NCBI GenBank assembly: GCA_014529385.2
Contig: CM043955.1
Coordinates: 141,144,640 to 141,208,639 of the forward strand
DNA: 64,000 nucleotides
From: Adiantum capillus-veneris
Taxonomy: Eukaryota > Streptophyta > Polypodiopsida > Polypodiales > Pteridaceae
Direction: 5' to 3'
In this document: positions 1-10,747 of the stretch, in pieces
Layout: each line of letters opens with the position of its first letter
How positions within the stretch are numbered: the stretch's first letter is position 1
Position numbers and translations under genes: made by a program
The notes under the pieces: generated by a model
Seen by the model: the letters and a program-made list of their open reading frames with translations, nothing else
The model's database searches: none
Told to the model about the DNA's origin: nothing

Positions 1-1159
1 GCTTCCTTGCTGCAGCAATGGAGATGGTGTAAAGAGAGAGAGTGTTGGAGTAGAGGATGAGTGTGATGGTTGCAACCAAGGAGGGGTTGGAAAAGGGATT
101 CTAGAGAGAGAAAATCCCTTTTTGCCTAATAACTAATTTTGGGGGAGCTCTGGATAGCAAAAAAAGATTTTTTAAAATTTTTGAATTTTAGGGTTTTTGG
201 ATGCACGTTTTGACTTTTTGAGATCAAAAAATGCTTTTTTGACCATAAAATAGTTTTAGCGGGGTTTCCAGAAGATGAAATTTGAGTTTTGAAATTTTTG
301 AAAAATTTCAAATTTTTGGGATTTTTTCAAAACCGGATAAAAAAGGAGGGAAGTTGGAGGTTCCATATGCCGCCCCCCCCCCCCCCCCACCCCACCTTCT
401 CACTAGGTAAGAGCCCATTTAAAAAGTGTAAGATTACTTTGTCCCCCTACATTTTTGAGGGCATAGAGTGTAATTAACCTTAATCCCAAAGGGCCCCTAG
501 AGGGTTCATATTTTTCCTAATGATAAATGAAAAGAACCCAAATCGAAGGTTTGCATCAACAATCTACACATGTAGAGTACATAAAACTATTTTTCTTTGT
601 TTAGTGTCATAGAATTGCCATCTTTTGTTTATTGTCATAACAATCATACAAAACCTTATGTCACCCTTTAATTTGCCAGTTATTGCCATGCAGTCAAAAT
701 TTTGTACAGGGTTATAGACACTGCCACAAATAAAAGTGGTAAGAACACCCTTTGTTGTTTGGTCAAGTTCTTGTTTGTCTCACATTGACGGTTGTTTGAG
801 AGAAGTGCACACACACCTATATTATTGTCAAGGGGGGGGGCTTCTACTCATGGTCTCAGGTGATTGAACTCTGCCATGGTCTATCTCAAGTCCATTGTCA
901 ATGGTTTGGGCTTGAGGGGAGGGGGGGGGGTTGTTGGGGATTCAAGCCCTTTATCTGGTGTCTAAGCTTGTGGGAACACCCTCATAATGCATGCAACACT
1001 AGACCACTAGTTTAGTGGAGTTTGCATGGCCACTTTTGCTTTATATTAAGCATTTGTAACCAAGGAATATATATCACTATAGAATTTTTGTATTGCTTTG
1101 TCGTACTGATCTCTCTCTCTCCTCTCTCGCTCGTTCTGCTCTGCACGCCTCCAAGCCAT
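1..1159. other. Low-complexity intergenic DNA, no gene
   Basis: No supported gene. The stretch holds purine-rich runs near the left edge, a 16-base C homopolymer at 373-388, and G runs near 833-840 and 922-930. Short open frames on both strands have no recognisable domain and overlap homopolymers. The 5' half of the CACTA transposase expected upstream of 1160 is not here, so the element was probably cut by a later insertion or deletion. I see no terminal inverted repeat of the CACTA element at this side. Confidence 0.6.
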
Positions 1160-3187
1160 GGTAGTTCTTTGGCATCATCCACCTTAGCTTTGCTCTCAAC
1201 AAGAATGTGGGTAATCTACTGTGGGACCATCTAATCGGCAAGAAAGATACCTTGGGAGCCAGAGTTGACCTTAGAAATGTGGATCGTATGGAGCAATACT
1301 AGCCGTAGACAACACCCAACTGATCGATAAAACTCCCTAAAACGCCATGGATTTTGACAGGAGCCCAATAATGCAAAGTAAAAGAGACCATTCAATCTGT
1401 GCGTACCCCCACTGCCGTAATGCACTCGCTCCAAACGTGTTTCATTAAAAAAGGGAAGCTTACTGGTTTGAAGTCATAGACTGGCATAAAATGTGTCAGG
1501 TATGTTTGAAGTGGAATATATCATAGTGAGAATTGTGTAACAAATTTGTGTGGACTTTAATATCATTGTTAGACGTGTTTTGCAGTTTGTTTTATCGGTG
1601 GCCATTGAGGGACGTTTGTCTCTTGACGTCAGTACCATAATCTACAAACTTGCGAAGTTGGTGCAATGGATCTCACAAAAGGAGATGCATGTAGACTCCA
1701 TACCATTCACAAAACTAAATGTTGTGGAGGTTGTGTACATGTTTTAGAAACACTTTCCTACTACCATGCTAACCATTCAAGTGCATCTTCTTGTTCACAT
1801 AGTTGATGAGGTGGAAATAGCTGGCACAATACATTCCAGATCGATGTTCTTTTTAGAACGTTTCATGAAAACGCTCAAGGGATATGTGCGTCTGAGAGCA
1901 TGTACGGAGGGTGGCATGGCAGAAGGTTGGCTGGTATCACACTCCCTAGTTTACATTGGAGTCCCTAGTTTACATTGGAGAGTGGCTAGACGGATTTGAT
2001 AAAGCCCGAGACATGCTATGGAAAACCATAGATGATGAGCGCATATGTGGGATTTTCATGTGCAATCTCAGTGTTGAGAATAAGATGACGAAAGATCTAG
2101 AGGCTAAAATCAATGGATTTTGCATGCTTCACAATCTAGTGATGCAAAAGTGGATTTCACAATACAAGGATACAAAGCAAGAGCGACAAAGGGTAGGAAT
2201 CAAGTGAGACGGGAAAGACGACCATCGATGCATTATGCGGTGGGTTTGGAGAGCCTACCAACATTCATGAGCTTAAGATGGTTGCAAAACCAATTGAAAA
2301 CCGCACAACTCTGCGGTGAAGAAGTGACTGAGGAGGAGTGGGAGCACTCTCAGGGTTGCACGACCAAGGTAAGTTTGAAATGTACGACTCGCGGATTTCT
2401 AGATGTTTGAATGGCCACTCATAATCTTTGTTGGTTGTAGTATAAGTCATACATAGCAGCATGGTTTAAAGGTCGACATTTTAGTGTGGAACGAATCGAC
2501 AAAAAGCGTTTTGCACAAGATTGTGGAATCATGGAAAAATTTCAACAGTTTAGTCGACGATGTTCCTCTGATGCAGATCTTGTGGTAGCGAAACTCACTT
2601 ACTTTGGTACGCTACAAGAGATTTTGAGGATCGATTCTAGAGGATTTTTTGTCGACTTGTTCAACGTGCAATGGTTCAAGATAAACATGGAGGTCGCAAC
2701 GCTACTGTACACAGAGGAGAGTCTAGTTTCCTTGAGGTGGATTCAATTAAAAAATGGACCGACCTAAGAGACACTTTCGTACTACCCAAGCATTGTAAAC
2801 AAGTAAGTCTGTAAATATTTAACATCCAATTTTAGAAGTTATGTGCTTGGAAGCACTCATGTAGTTATGTGGCTCTTGCAGGTGGTATTTCATCCTACAA
2901 AGTCCGCATCAAACTGGTGGTACGTCATAGAGGTAGCCCCTCGTAGTGCACGAACGTATGAGGGCTACCATGTGCCAATCACAACGACACCAGTGGAGGA
3001 TATCGAAGAGGATGCTCAGTCAGAAGCCGCTGAGGTGGTGCCAGACGAGCATCAAGCTGCTACTCTCTATGGGGTACATGCAGAGGATCTACAAAATGAA
3101 ACGGAGGATATATGCCTAAACAAAGAGCTCTATGTAGACATAGGGGGTTATGCCGAGCTATGCGAGAATGAGAGAGAGACCTCTTAA
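1160..3187 (+). pseudogene. CACTA (En/Spm) transposase TNPD/Tnp2-like, C-terminal half, broken
   Basis: The main transposase of a CACTA DNA transposon, which binds the element ends and cuts them. About 1201-1499 reads as the Tnp2 C-terminal segment (KNVGNLL, LGARVDL, then KLTGLKS and DWHKM). An 86-bp GT-AG intron (1500-1585) joins it to a DUF4218-like region at 1586-1990, with HLLVHIVDEVEIAGTIHSR, RFMKTLKGYVR and GGMAEGW. Introns at about 2369-2440 and 2803-2881 bracket a DUF4216-like region (YFGTLQEIL, VVFHPTKSASNWWYVIEVAPR), and an acidic tail stops at 3187. Breaks: stops in the first exon, a TAG before KHFPTT, and a 19-bp duplication at 1943-1980 that shifts frame. Splice sites survive. 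The catalytic N-terminal part is missing. Family call is strong; exon edges are read by eye. Confidence 0.82.
1943..1980 (+). repeat. 19-bp tandem duplication inside the DUF4218 exon
   Basis: The 19 bases starting tccctagtttacattgg occur twice in a row (1943-1961, 1962-1980). Nineteen is not a multiple of three, so the duplication throws the transposase out of frame; the protein continues in another frame as EWLDGFDKARDMLW and DDERICGIF. It looks like simple slippage in a dead copy. Confidence 0.9.
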
Positions 3188-3464
3188 AGCCATAAACAAT
3201 GTATTTCAACAATTTTGCTCCATTTTATAATGTATACTATATTCATGTGGCTTTTTGTCCATTATTGTCTATATGCTATACTTGAGAAATTTAAATTATG
3301 CTTATTCTTCATCGCTTCCACTCCACGCCAAAGGAGTCCTCAAAGGGCAGACATATCTTGCTCTTCTAACGAAGAAGCAAGAAGCGTGCATCGCTACTCG
3401 CTAAGGTTTAATTTGAAGCCGTCTAGAACTCCTCGTTGTAGGAATCCCTCTCTCTTTATGAGTC

Positions 3465-3507
<43 letters not shown>

Positions 3508-3611
3508 CACAGGAATCCCTGTCCCTATTGTCTATAGTATAGATTATAACTTGTCCATATTTTCTTCTCCATTCAATATTAAGATTAAATGTGCGTGTGT
3601 TTAATGCAGGT
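3188..3611 (+). other. Spacer between the TNPD- and TNPA-like genes with CT and TA microsatellites
   Basis: No gene. It contains a (CT)n run near 3468-3483 directly followed by a (TA)n run near 3484-3507. From about 3430 on it is similar to the DNA ahead of TNPA copy B (around 18290-18444), including 'atagtatagattataacttg' and a polypyrimidine-ag next to the start codon. It is probably the TNPA promoter, 5' untranslated part, or an intron ending in aatgcag. Confidence 0.6.
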
Positions 3612-4181
3612 ATGGATGATGATGAGTTTCTTTCTTCTTTGTCACCCAAGCAGAGGAGGTGGTACGAGGAGCATCATCGCTCTAGAGCACCATCATGTTG
3701 TTCCACTCCTTCAACGTCTCCCTTTGTTTTAGAGCATTCAACGCGATTCGAGACTTTGGTGTCAACGAGACAATCTTCACACTCTTCTAATCACCGACAC
3801 TCTAGTGGTGGCAACGACGGTTGCTGTGGGGATGCCGTCGTTGATGCCTCGACACCGCCCTCGTGTTCGACGAGGCTCCTTACCTTCCCCTTCTTTGCCC
3901 CCCACACCAGCCAAGGCATTGCCATCTACGCTAGGTTTTGCGTGGCTATCGGTCTTTCTTGGCTACACACCACTAGCTACTCCTCCAGGAGTCACCCCCG
4001 TCGACACTCCTCGCTTCGGGCCCCAGACTCCAGTGGAGACACCTGGCGTCCATACCCCCATCGAGATTGCACTAGAGACACCAGACAAGACCCCTTTCGA
4101 GACACCCAGGTTCACGCGTCACAGGCAAGAGGACTTACCGTACTTGGTCAACATCAGCGGCGGCAGCATCATCTTGGATGA
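3612..4181 (+). pseudogene. TNPA-like CACTA accessory protein, copy A, truncated
   Basis: The second gene of the CACTA element. TNPA-type proteins bind repeated motifs near the ends and help assemble the transposition complex (family knowledge). The ATG follows aatgcaggt. The protein opens MDDDEFLSSLSPKQRRWYEE, then a serine-rich stretch, then, after a frameshift near 3800-3890, a Thr-Pro repeat region (GYTPLATPPGVTPVDTP, GPQTPVETP, ETPR). It matches copy B at 18445-19777 up to 'atcttggatgacg', where the match ends and chromovirus RT begins, so the DNA-binding C-terminal half is lost. Same strand and order as the TNPD-like gene, as expected for CACTA. Confidence 0.75.
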
Positions 4182-5128
4182 CGCTTAGTAGGATTGACCT
4201 AAAAAGTGGTTATCATCAAATAAGGATAGTTGATCAAGACATTGTAAAGACCGCATTTTGCACTAAGTTTGGTCTTTACAAATATATTGTCATGCCTTTT
4301 GGCTTGACCAATGCACCAGCCACATTCAACCGCTTGATGGAGAAGCTATTCAGGCCTCATCGAACCTTAACTGGAGTGTTCTTTAGTGATATCATCATCT
4401 ACTCTAATTCATTAGACGAACACAAGCAACACCTCCAGGTAATATTTCAAGTTTTAAGAGAGAATAAACTTTATGTTAATCGAAAGAAAAGTGAATTTTT
4501 CTTACAAGAGATTCAGTATTTAGGTCAATGGCATCCAAATGGATCCATCAAAGTTAGAGGTAGATAAAAGGATGGCCTAAACCAAGGAATCTTCATGAAC
4601 TAAGAAGCTTTATAGGTATGTGTGCATCCTATTGACACTTCATAGAAACGTTCTCACAAATTGCAGGACCATTACATGACCTAACAAAGAAAAATGTTAG
4701 GTATACATGGTCTGCCAAGGAGAACAATGCTTTCGAAAAGCTTAAAGAAAAGCTTATCTCTCAACCTGTGCTTACACTGCCGCATCTCTCAAAGCCATTT
4801 GAGGTCCAATGTGACGCTTGTGGTGATTGCCTTGGAGCTGTTTTTCTCCAAGAAGGACACACCATAGCCTATGAAAGTCGAAGGTTGGACCCTATTGAGA
4901 AAGCTCTAGGAATATATGATAAGGAACTCATCGCAGTTCTAGATGCCTTTATTTAGTGGGGACTTCTTTCATTCTGCGAACGGATCACCAAAGTCTTAAG
5001 TACTTTATGACATAGACCAAGCTCTCCGACAAATAAATGAGGTGGGCAAATTTCCTTTTGCAATTTCATTTTCATATTGCTCACATTGCTGGCAAGCATA
5101 ATCAAGTAGCCGATGCACTCTCAATACG
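4182..5128 (+). pseudogene. Chromovirus (Ty3/gypsy) reverse transcriptase, 3' part, and RNase H
   Basis: Reverse transcriptase starts abruptly at SRIDLKSGYHQIRI; the first third, including the VDYRALN motif, is absent here and an opposed copy of it ends at 8317. MPFGLTNAPATFNRLME is clear. The catalytic box reads VFFSDIIIYS where an active enzyme has two adjacent aspartates, so it is dead. After a stop at 4567, RNase H follows with QCDACGDCLGAVF, YDKELIAVLDAF and HIAGKHNQVADALS, broken by stops near 4956-5036. The protein copied element RNA into DNA in cytoplasmic particles. The family is clear; the boundary at 4181/4187 is a rearrangement junction, not a start. Confidence 0.88.
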
Positions 5129-5940
5129 ACCGACAGTGAATGCGGTTTCCATAGCAACTCACAATGATCTATCTTGGATGATAGATGAGTATGCTATTGA
5201 TCCCAATTTTAGAGATGTGATTTCAATCCTTGCATTAGGAAAGAAAAAGGAACCATTTACTTTACAAGATGGTTATCTTCTCTATGGCAATAGACTATGC
5301 ATTACTAGCTCACTACGTGAGAAAGTAATGTATGAATCTCATGCTCCTTCTTATGCAAGGCATAGAGGGATTCAGTTTACCCTAAAAGGGATTGAAACAT
5401 ATTTCTATTGGCCTACCATGAAAGCAAACATGCAAGAGTATGTTTCTAAATGTGTGGTATGCCAAAGACCAAGTTCAATAGAGGGAAGCAACCGGGATTG
5501 CGTCAACCTTTGCCAATCCCTAATTCACCATGGGAGAGCATATCCATGGATTTTATCTTTGCACTGCCTAAGTAGATCCATGGGGAATACGGGAATATGG
5601 ATGATAATAGATAGGTTTAGCAAACAAGCTCATTTTATAACTATTAAAAAGACTATCAAAGCCCATCAAATGGCAACCCTCTTCGTTTCACAAATCTTCA
5701 AGTACCATGGCTTGCGAATGTCCATAGTATTGGATAGAAATCCTAAAATGACCAGTAATTTTTGCAAGGGTCTCTTTGAGAATTTAGAGACAAGGCTAAA
5801 CTTCTCTTTGGCCTATCACCCGCAAACGGATGGCCAAAGTGAAATAGCTAACCTAACAATTCTCAATCTATTAAAAGCCTATGTAACGAAAGTATGCCTA
5901 CAATAACACTAATACTTCCACGAGAAAAGCACCTTTCGAG
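5129..5940 (+). pseudogene. Chromovirus integrase, broken
   Basis: Inserts element DNA into chromosomes. The N-terminal zinc segment reads HAPSYARHRGIQFT, then [22 protein letters not shown]. The catalytic core follows as MIIDRFSKQAHFI, then VLDRNPKMTS (normally DRDP with the second catalytic aspartate; the next residue is changed) and YHPQTDGQSEIANLT, which keeps the glutamate. The stretch holding the first aspartate is frameshifted near 5530-5600: [10 protein letters not shown] is readable only in another frame. It lies directly after RNase H and before the chromodomain, the usual Ty3/gypsy order. Confidence 0.85.
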
Positions 5941-6074
5941 GTAATTGAGGGAAGATCAAAAAGTCCCCTGCTACTTAAGGTACACGGGAAGGTCTTCGTT
6001 GCAGATGAGTTTAGCTGAGACCTACAAGAATCTTTCCAAAAGATTTCTATCTCAGAGCAAAGGCAAAAGGCTGC

Positions 6075-6548
6075 TGCTGATAAGCACAGAAGAGTGACTG
6101 GGTCTTACTCAAATTTCCCAAGGCTCGATTAAGGCACACGATGGGCAAGAATCCTACAAGACACCAAAAGTACTATGCTAAGTTATCAAAAAGGTACTAT
6201 GGTCCCTTTCAGATTCTTAGGCCAATCAATGAGATGGCCTATCAACTCAAGTTTCCGAGCCATTGGCTCATACACAATGCTTTCCCTGTGAGTCTTCTAA
6301 AGCCTTACAAAGGAGAGCCACCACAAGAACCAACTATTAAAGACCCACTGAAGATCGAGGACCAAGAAGAGGTGCTGCAGCCCGAGTCCATTCTCCGACA
6401 TGAATACAAGGTACTAAGAGGCGATAAGATCCGACGATATCTTATTAAGTTTAAGAATTATCCTTTTGAAGATGCTAGATGGATGCAAGGCATACAACTA
6501 AAGGATAACCTAAACCTTGTCAATGCTTACAATGCTTCCCTAGAGTAA
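6075..6548 (+). pseudogene. Integrase C-terminus with chromodomain
   Basis: Reads GPFQILRPINEMAYQLKFP, HNAFPVSLLKPYKGEPP, then a chromodomain-like end: VLQPESILRHEYKVLRGDKI, YLIKFKNYPFEDARW. Chromodomains on integrase steer chromovirus insertion to marked heterochromatin (family knowledge). The aromatic/acidic pattern (YLIKFKNYP, DARW) fits the fold. The open frame runs 6141-6548, and the part upstream to 6075 is in the same family but frameshifted. A diverged second copy is at 20430-20938. It terminates cleanly and is followed by a 3' untranslated region and LTR. Confidence 0.85.
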
Positions 6549-6901
6549 GCAAATATAAAAATGTTAAAATTGAAAAAAGTTTTTGTCTTATAAGACTCTC
6601 TTTTTCTTTATTGTGCACAAATGTGAAGTAGTATGCATGCTTAGATCAAGTTTGCGGGGACCCCGTCTCCCAAACACCAAGTAGAGCTTGTCACTCTACT
6701 ATGGAAGATTGATAGGACTAATGTGCAGACATGCTTGCGGCAGCTTAGGCTCTCAAGTGCCAAATGGACTAGTCATACATTCTGGAACGATGTCGTAGGG
6801 TAGCATAGGGATCCTCTACCTGCTAGCAAAAGGAATAATGAATATGCTTTATCTTCTCTACCCCATAATCGACGACGAATATGATTTCAAGAGAGAGGTA
6901 A
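6549..6901 (+). other. Chromovirus 3' untranslated region with polypurine tract
   Basis: Non-coding tail between pol and the LTR. The purine run at about 6889-6898 (aagagagagg) lies just before the LTR start TGTCATAA at 6902 and is the likely plus-strand priming tract. The third chromovirus copy keeps the same tract before its LTR (21391-21400). No open frame of note. Confidence 0.7.
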
Positions 6902-7780
6902 TGTCATAATAACTAATATCTAATTCTCCTAATGATTTTCTCATGTTAAACTGATCATTTAATATGGGAAACTAACGAAGAAAAAGCTAGAATATTGGTT
7001 AAGCTGGTAGACCGGCCACAGTAGGGATCCAAAGGAGGGAAAATAGGGATCCAAAGGGGGGACCGTCTGCAAAAGAGCAATGTGCAACAATGGGCTTAAA
7101 AGACCCTAAGGTTCAACCCATTAAGACTTCCAAAATGCTAAGGTTCCAAAATTCAAAGGTTGTGTCCAAAGGTCAACCGTTAGGAAAATTGGATGCTTTG
7201 TGTGTGTCCCAAAAAGTCTTCATGCTCCCCACATAGGAGGGGGCGAGTCCTAGTTATAAGAGATGAGAGAGAAACTAACACACACACCCACAAGCTCCCT
7301 TTACACAAGGGGAATGTGGGACACATGTCAGCTCCCTAGCCCAGATGCCCACAAGGTGTACTCAAATCCTATTGGATGGCCATGGAGGTGGACCAATGAG
7401 AATTAGACTAGAGCAAACCTAGTTTAATTAGTTTAAAAGCACTTAATAAAAGAACCAATAGGAATTAAGCTCTCTAGAAGACTATTGGACGGTCTCCCAA
7501 GGGATCCAATGAGCATCCAGCAGCCCAATGGCTTGCCTGATTCCTATTAGCCAGGAGACAAAGGGGTCCAATGAGATTTTAGTTGCATTAATTAATTACC
7601 TAGCTAAAGCGCTCACAAAAGGGGAAAGGGGAACACATGTCAGAAGGCTATCACTTATGCTTCTTAAATTTCATCGGCTAAGCCTGGGGAGGTCCAATAG
7701 GGTGTGAGCATGAGCAAATAGCAAGAGGTGTCGACCAAGAGAGAGAGGGGGGGCTGATTTTTAAAAGGCATTATTGCACG

Positions 7781-7818
<38 letters not shown>

Positions 7819-8316
7819 TCTATGTGTGGAGTAAGAAGCCTCTCTCTCTCTCTCTCCTTCTCAAGCTTTAATGGAAAGCTTATCACCTACTCAAGGCTTG
7901 TGAGAAGGGAGGCCTACACCAACAACTCTTGGCTTTGTGATGAAAATCCAACCAAGAGCCAAGCTTCAATGCATGATCATCTCCTCTACCATGCTAATTA
8001 CTCAGCTAAGCTATGCTAGTATGAGTGATTATGTGAGGAGATGTACATCTTTCTCATAAGACTACTCCTTCTTCCTCTCAATCTACTCTCATACCCTGCT
8101 AGCTCTCACCATCTTCGAAGGTGTGTGAGGTCTTGGGTCTGAGACCGTGAGGGAATTGATGTTGTGTTTGATAAGTGTTTTGCTTAGTGCTTGAAGTTTT
8201 ACATCTTCATTGCGCTAGCTAGTATTGAAGGAACACAAAGAATTGTATTGTAAAATGTATCTCTTAATGGGAGAAACCACAATACAAAGCCTTTTGGAGG
8301 GGGGACCGGCTCCATG
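6902..8316 (+). repeat. Chromovirus LTR, + orientation, 3' end truncated
   Basis: Starts TGTCATAATAAC right after the polypurine tract. It matches, in reverse complement, about 16490-17908, including the (CA)n tract at 7784-7813 (a TG tract in the other copy), the CT/GA runs, and the 'caaagccttttgg' stretch near the end. The intact copy continues about 200 bp more to a TG..CA end beside a tRNA-Met primer site. Here it stops at about 8311-8319 in 'ctccatgtag' and changes without a gap into opposite-strand RT. The two LTRs look like a pair from one insertion. Confidence 0.85.
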
Positions 8317-8692
8317 TAGTAGGTGGACCCTTGGAGCTTATCAAATAGGTCTTCTACCCGTGGAACAGGAAGCCTATTCTTGATAGTGATCCTATTTAGT
8401 GCTCTATAGTCGACACACATACGATATGTGCCGTATTTCTTTTGCACTAAAAGCGCAGAAGAACAAAATGGAGATGAGGTAGGCCTAACCATGCCCTTCT
8501 CAACTAACTCACACACTTGCTACATAATCTCCTCTTGTTGAGCTTGAGAAACTCTATAAGGAGGTTTGTTAGGCGGTGAAATTCCTGAAAGAATTTCAAT
8601 TGCATGGTCATCATTGCCTCATTTAGGAGGTAGCTCACAAGGGATGCCATCAACAAAGACATCTTGAAACCCCTTGAGAAAATTGGATAACT
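8317..8692 (-). pseudogene. Chromovirus reverse transcriptase, N-terminal part
   Basis: On the minus strand: CELVEKGMVRPTSSPFCSSA, LLVQKKYGTYRMCVDYRALN, RLPVPRVEDLFDKLQGSTYY, then the frame enters LTR sequence. These are the fingers and first palm motifs of Ty3/gypsy RT, ending exactly where a normal RT would continue with (F)S+IDL+SGYHQ. That continuation begins the + strand RT at 4187. The section at 8520-8692 is the protease-RT connector with stops. See the inversion finding. Confidence 0.87.
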
Positions 8693-9292
8693 CTAATTCC
8701 TTGTGTGTTTATTTTCTTTTGTTAAAACATTAGGTTCATTTTGAGAATCTTTAACAAAAATCATGTACACGGAAATAGAGCTCTTTATTGACTTATTGAA
8801 AGCTTGTGTATGTACAATGGGTATGGTGTTACCCATTTGATTGGCATCTATGTACATATCTTTTTCCCTGAACCTAAAGTAGATTCTTCTTTCAGGGAAT
8901 TTAACATTGGCAGCCATGCGATCAAACCATGGTGCGCCTAGGATTACATCCTCATGCTTGAGAGGAGAGATAAAGAAGCCCTCTTTGTCCACATAGATTT
9001 GGACACAGAGCCTCAATTTCCCGATTAAGGGAGTGACTGAAGCTTCTTGCCCCTTGAAATCACCGTCTGCGGGTAGGACATCTCCCTTCTCGTAAGCTTG
9101 TATGCCTAGCTTGGTGGCCAACTATGTGGATATGAAACTGTGAGTAGAACCAAGGTCAAAGAGAATAAAAGCATCATGTTCTCTTACCTTTCCCCAAGCA
9201 TGGCATAGAGGAGATCCTTTGTGGTGAGTTTCCTCCTCTTGGATTTCAACCAAGGTAGCTCTAGGAGGATCATGGCGGGTGTTCTTTTGGGG
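8693..9292 (-). pseudogene. Chromovirus aspartic protease (retropepsin)
   Basis: Cuts the Gag-Pol polyprotein. On the minus strand the active-site segment reads FILFDLGSTHSFIST at about 9128-9170; the usual D-S/T-G is D-L-G, so activity is doubtful. After an in-frame TAG at about 9121 it continues LATKLGIQAYEKGDVLPADG, HEDVILGAPWFDRMAANVKF, the conserved hydrophobic-G and W segments of the family. It lies between the gag zinc knuckle and RT, as expected for this strand. Confidence 0.83.
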
Positions 9293-10443
9293 ACAAGTGC
9301 GGTACACATGCCCTTGCTCGCCACACTTGAAACAACGTTTATCCTTGCGATAATGCTCAAGCTCTTCAGGAGAGAGTTTGTTTTACCTTTGTAAACTCCC
9401 TTCTCCTTAGCTTTGTTAGAGTTGACCTTAGGAGACTTTTGGACATTGTCCTTCCCCTTAGGCTCATTGGAACCCTTGTTTTTAGTGGGCCTAAAATTTC
9501 TTTTAGCCCCCATTTGGAAACTGATTCAAGAAGCCACCATAGTATGGTGTATAACCGCCGATATGGTGCGTGGCCTTTGGGAGTTGACATACTCCGCCGC
9601 CCGCACAAAATTGTTGCTTTTGCTCTCCAAAATCGAACTTCTTGAAGATAGTGGCTTTGAGTTGTAAGTCCCAAAACTTGTCTACATATTTGTGAATGGA
9701 TTCATAGGGAGAGAGCTTCAAGCTTCACCATTCGGTGAGTATTTTGTCTTTGGCATCGGTGGCCAAAAACTGCTTCATAATGGAAGCTCTTAAAGCTTTC
9801 CATGTTTGTGGAGCTACACCGTTGGCCCGTAGGCTAGACCACCATTGCCTGGTGGACTTTTGAAAGTGCATAGCTACATGGCATAGCTTAGAGGACTCCG
9901 TGAAGCTCTCATCTCCAAACACTGCATCGAATTGTTGGATAAAGGCCAAGACTTTGTCTAGCACCAAAGGTGCCATTGTAGGTAAGGAAAGAGATGCTCT
10001 TTCCTCCCTCTTTGAACTTCTTGAGCTTGGACGACCTCTTCCACACGGCATAGGATTTTCTATGGCCTCTTCTTTTAGACGGTTCAAAGGTTGCACCATC
10101 ACTTTCTTCAGAAGATAAAGAGATTGAGGAAGATGGAGAAGAGGGTGACCTCTTTCTCACCTTTTTCTTGCCTTGATCTTCTTTGTTTTCACCATCACTT
10201 TCATAAGAGGAAGAGGATGAAGAAAATGGAGAAGAGGATGTACTCTGTCTTCTCTTGCTTTTTGTCATCCCTCTTTGAAGTATGGTGTGGAGAAGTATGG
10301 AATGGTCTTCTCCGTTTTGGAGGTGATGGAGAGCATTTAGCCTGCCGTCTTTGTGGAGCCATCTCTACCAAGGTGGCAGGAGATTCACTTCTTTCTCGTT
10401 CCTTTGGTGGGGGCTCTTGAATTCTCCTTTGAGAAGGAGATGC
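9293..10443 (-). pseudogene. Chromovirus gag, C-terminal two thirds with zinc knuckle
   Basis: Particle protein. Reading leftward: a basic, Ser-rich stretch (KRRQSTSSS, SSEESDGATFEPSKRRGHRK), then the Retrotrans_gag core (VLDKVLAFIQQFDAVFGDES, HVAMHFQKSTRQWWSSLRA, TWKALRASIMKQFLATDAK, SPYESIHKYVDKFWDLQLKA), and a CCHC zinc knuckle CFKCGEQGHVYRTC near 9293-9335 with canonical CX2CX4HX4C spacing. Several frameshifts break it between 9360 and 10100. Its N-terminus continues at 15553-15872 beyond the copia insertion: the frame before 10443 (PSQRRIQEPPPKERERS) lines up with the flank at 15553. Confidence 0.82.
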
Positions 10444-10669
10444 TGTTGGAATTAGGGTTGCAGAGAAACGCACACATCTTGGAGAAGACGAAGGAAGATC
10501 AAGGCACACAATAGAGAGTGTATTACTTAGTGTGCAATGGAAAGATAGATACCCTAGAGTGATGGGCGTATATACAATGCTCGGGACAAAAAACCTCCTA
10601 AAGAGGGAAAAAATGCCCCGGCGGTCCTAGTGTGTTCACACACATCACTGCCACATGTATATGGTAACA
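10444..10669 (-). repeat. Copia 3' LTR
   Basis: 226 bp, matching 15327-15552 in the same orientation. Ends TG..CA. On the left side it abuts chromovirus gag; on the right side (10670-10684) lies the polypurine tract aatccccccctgg type, read on the minus strand as a G run. Confidence 0.92.
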
Positions 10670-10684
10670 AATCCCCCCTGGAGT
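10670..10684 (-). promoter_or_regulatory. Copia polypurine tract
   Basis: Minus-strand purine run with a block of G, directly next to the 3' LTR. In LTR elements this RNA segment resists RNase H and primes plus-strand DNA synthesis. Confidence 0.7.
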
Positions 10685-10747
10685 GATGCGGTGAACGAGA
10701 GCTAGCACATGAGTAAAGGGAAGTGCGATGCCCTGAGGACATGATCT

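Noticed and set aside
1022-1234. 70-codon hydrophobic plus frame
   Set aside because: Overlaps the Tnp2-like exon in another frame and has no supporting feature.
3401-3649. Minus frame with Tyr-Ile repeats
   Set aside because: Caused by the (TA)n and (CT)n tracts ahead of TNPA copy A.
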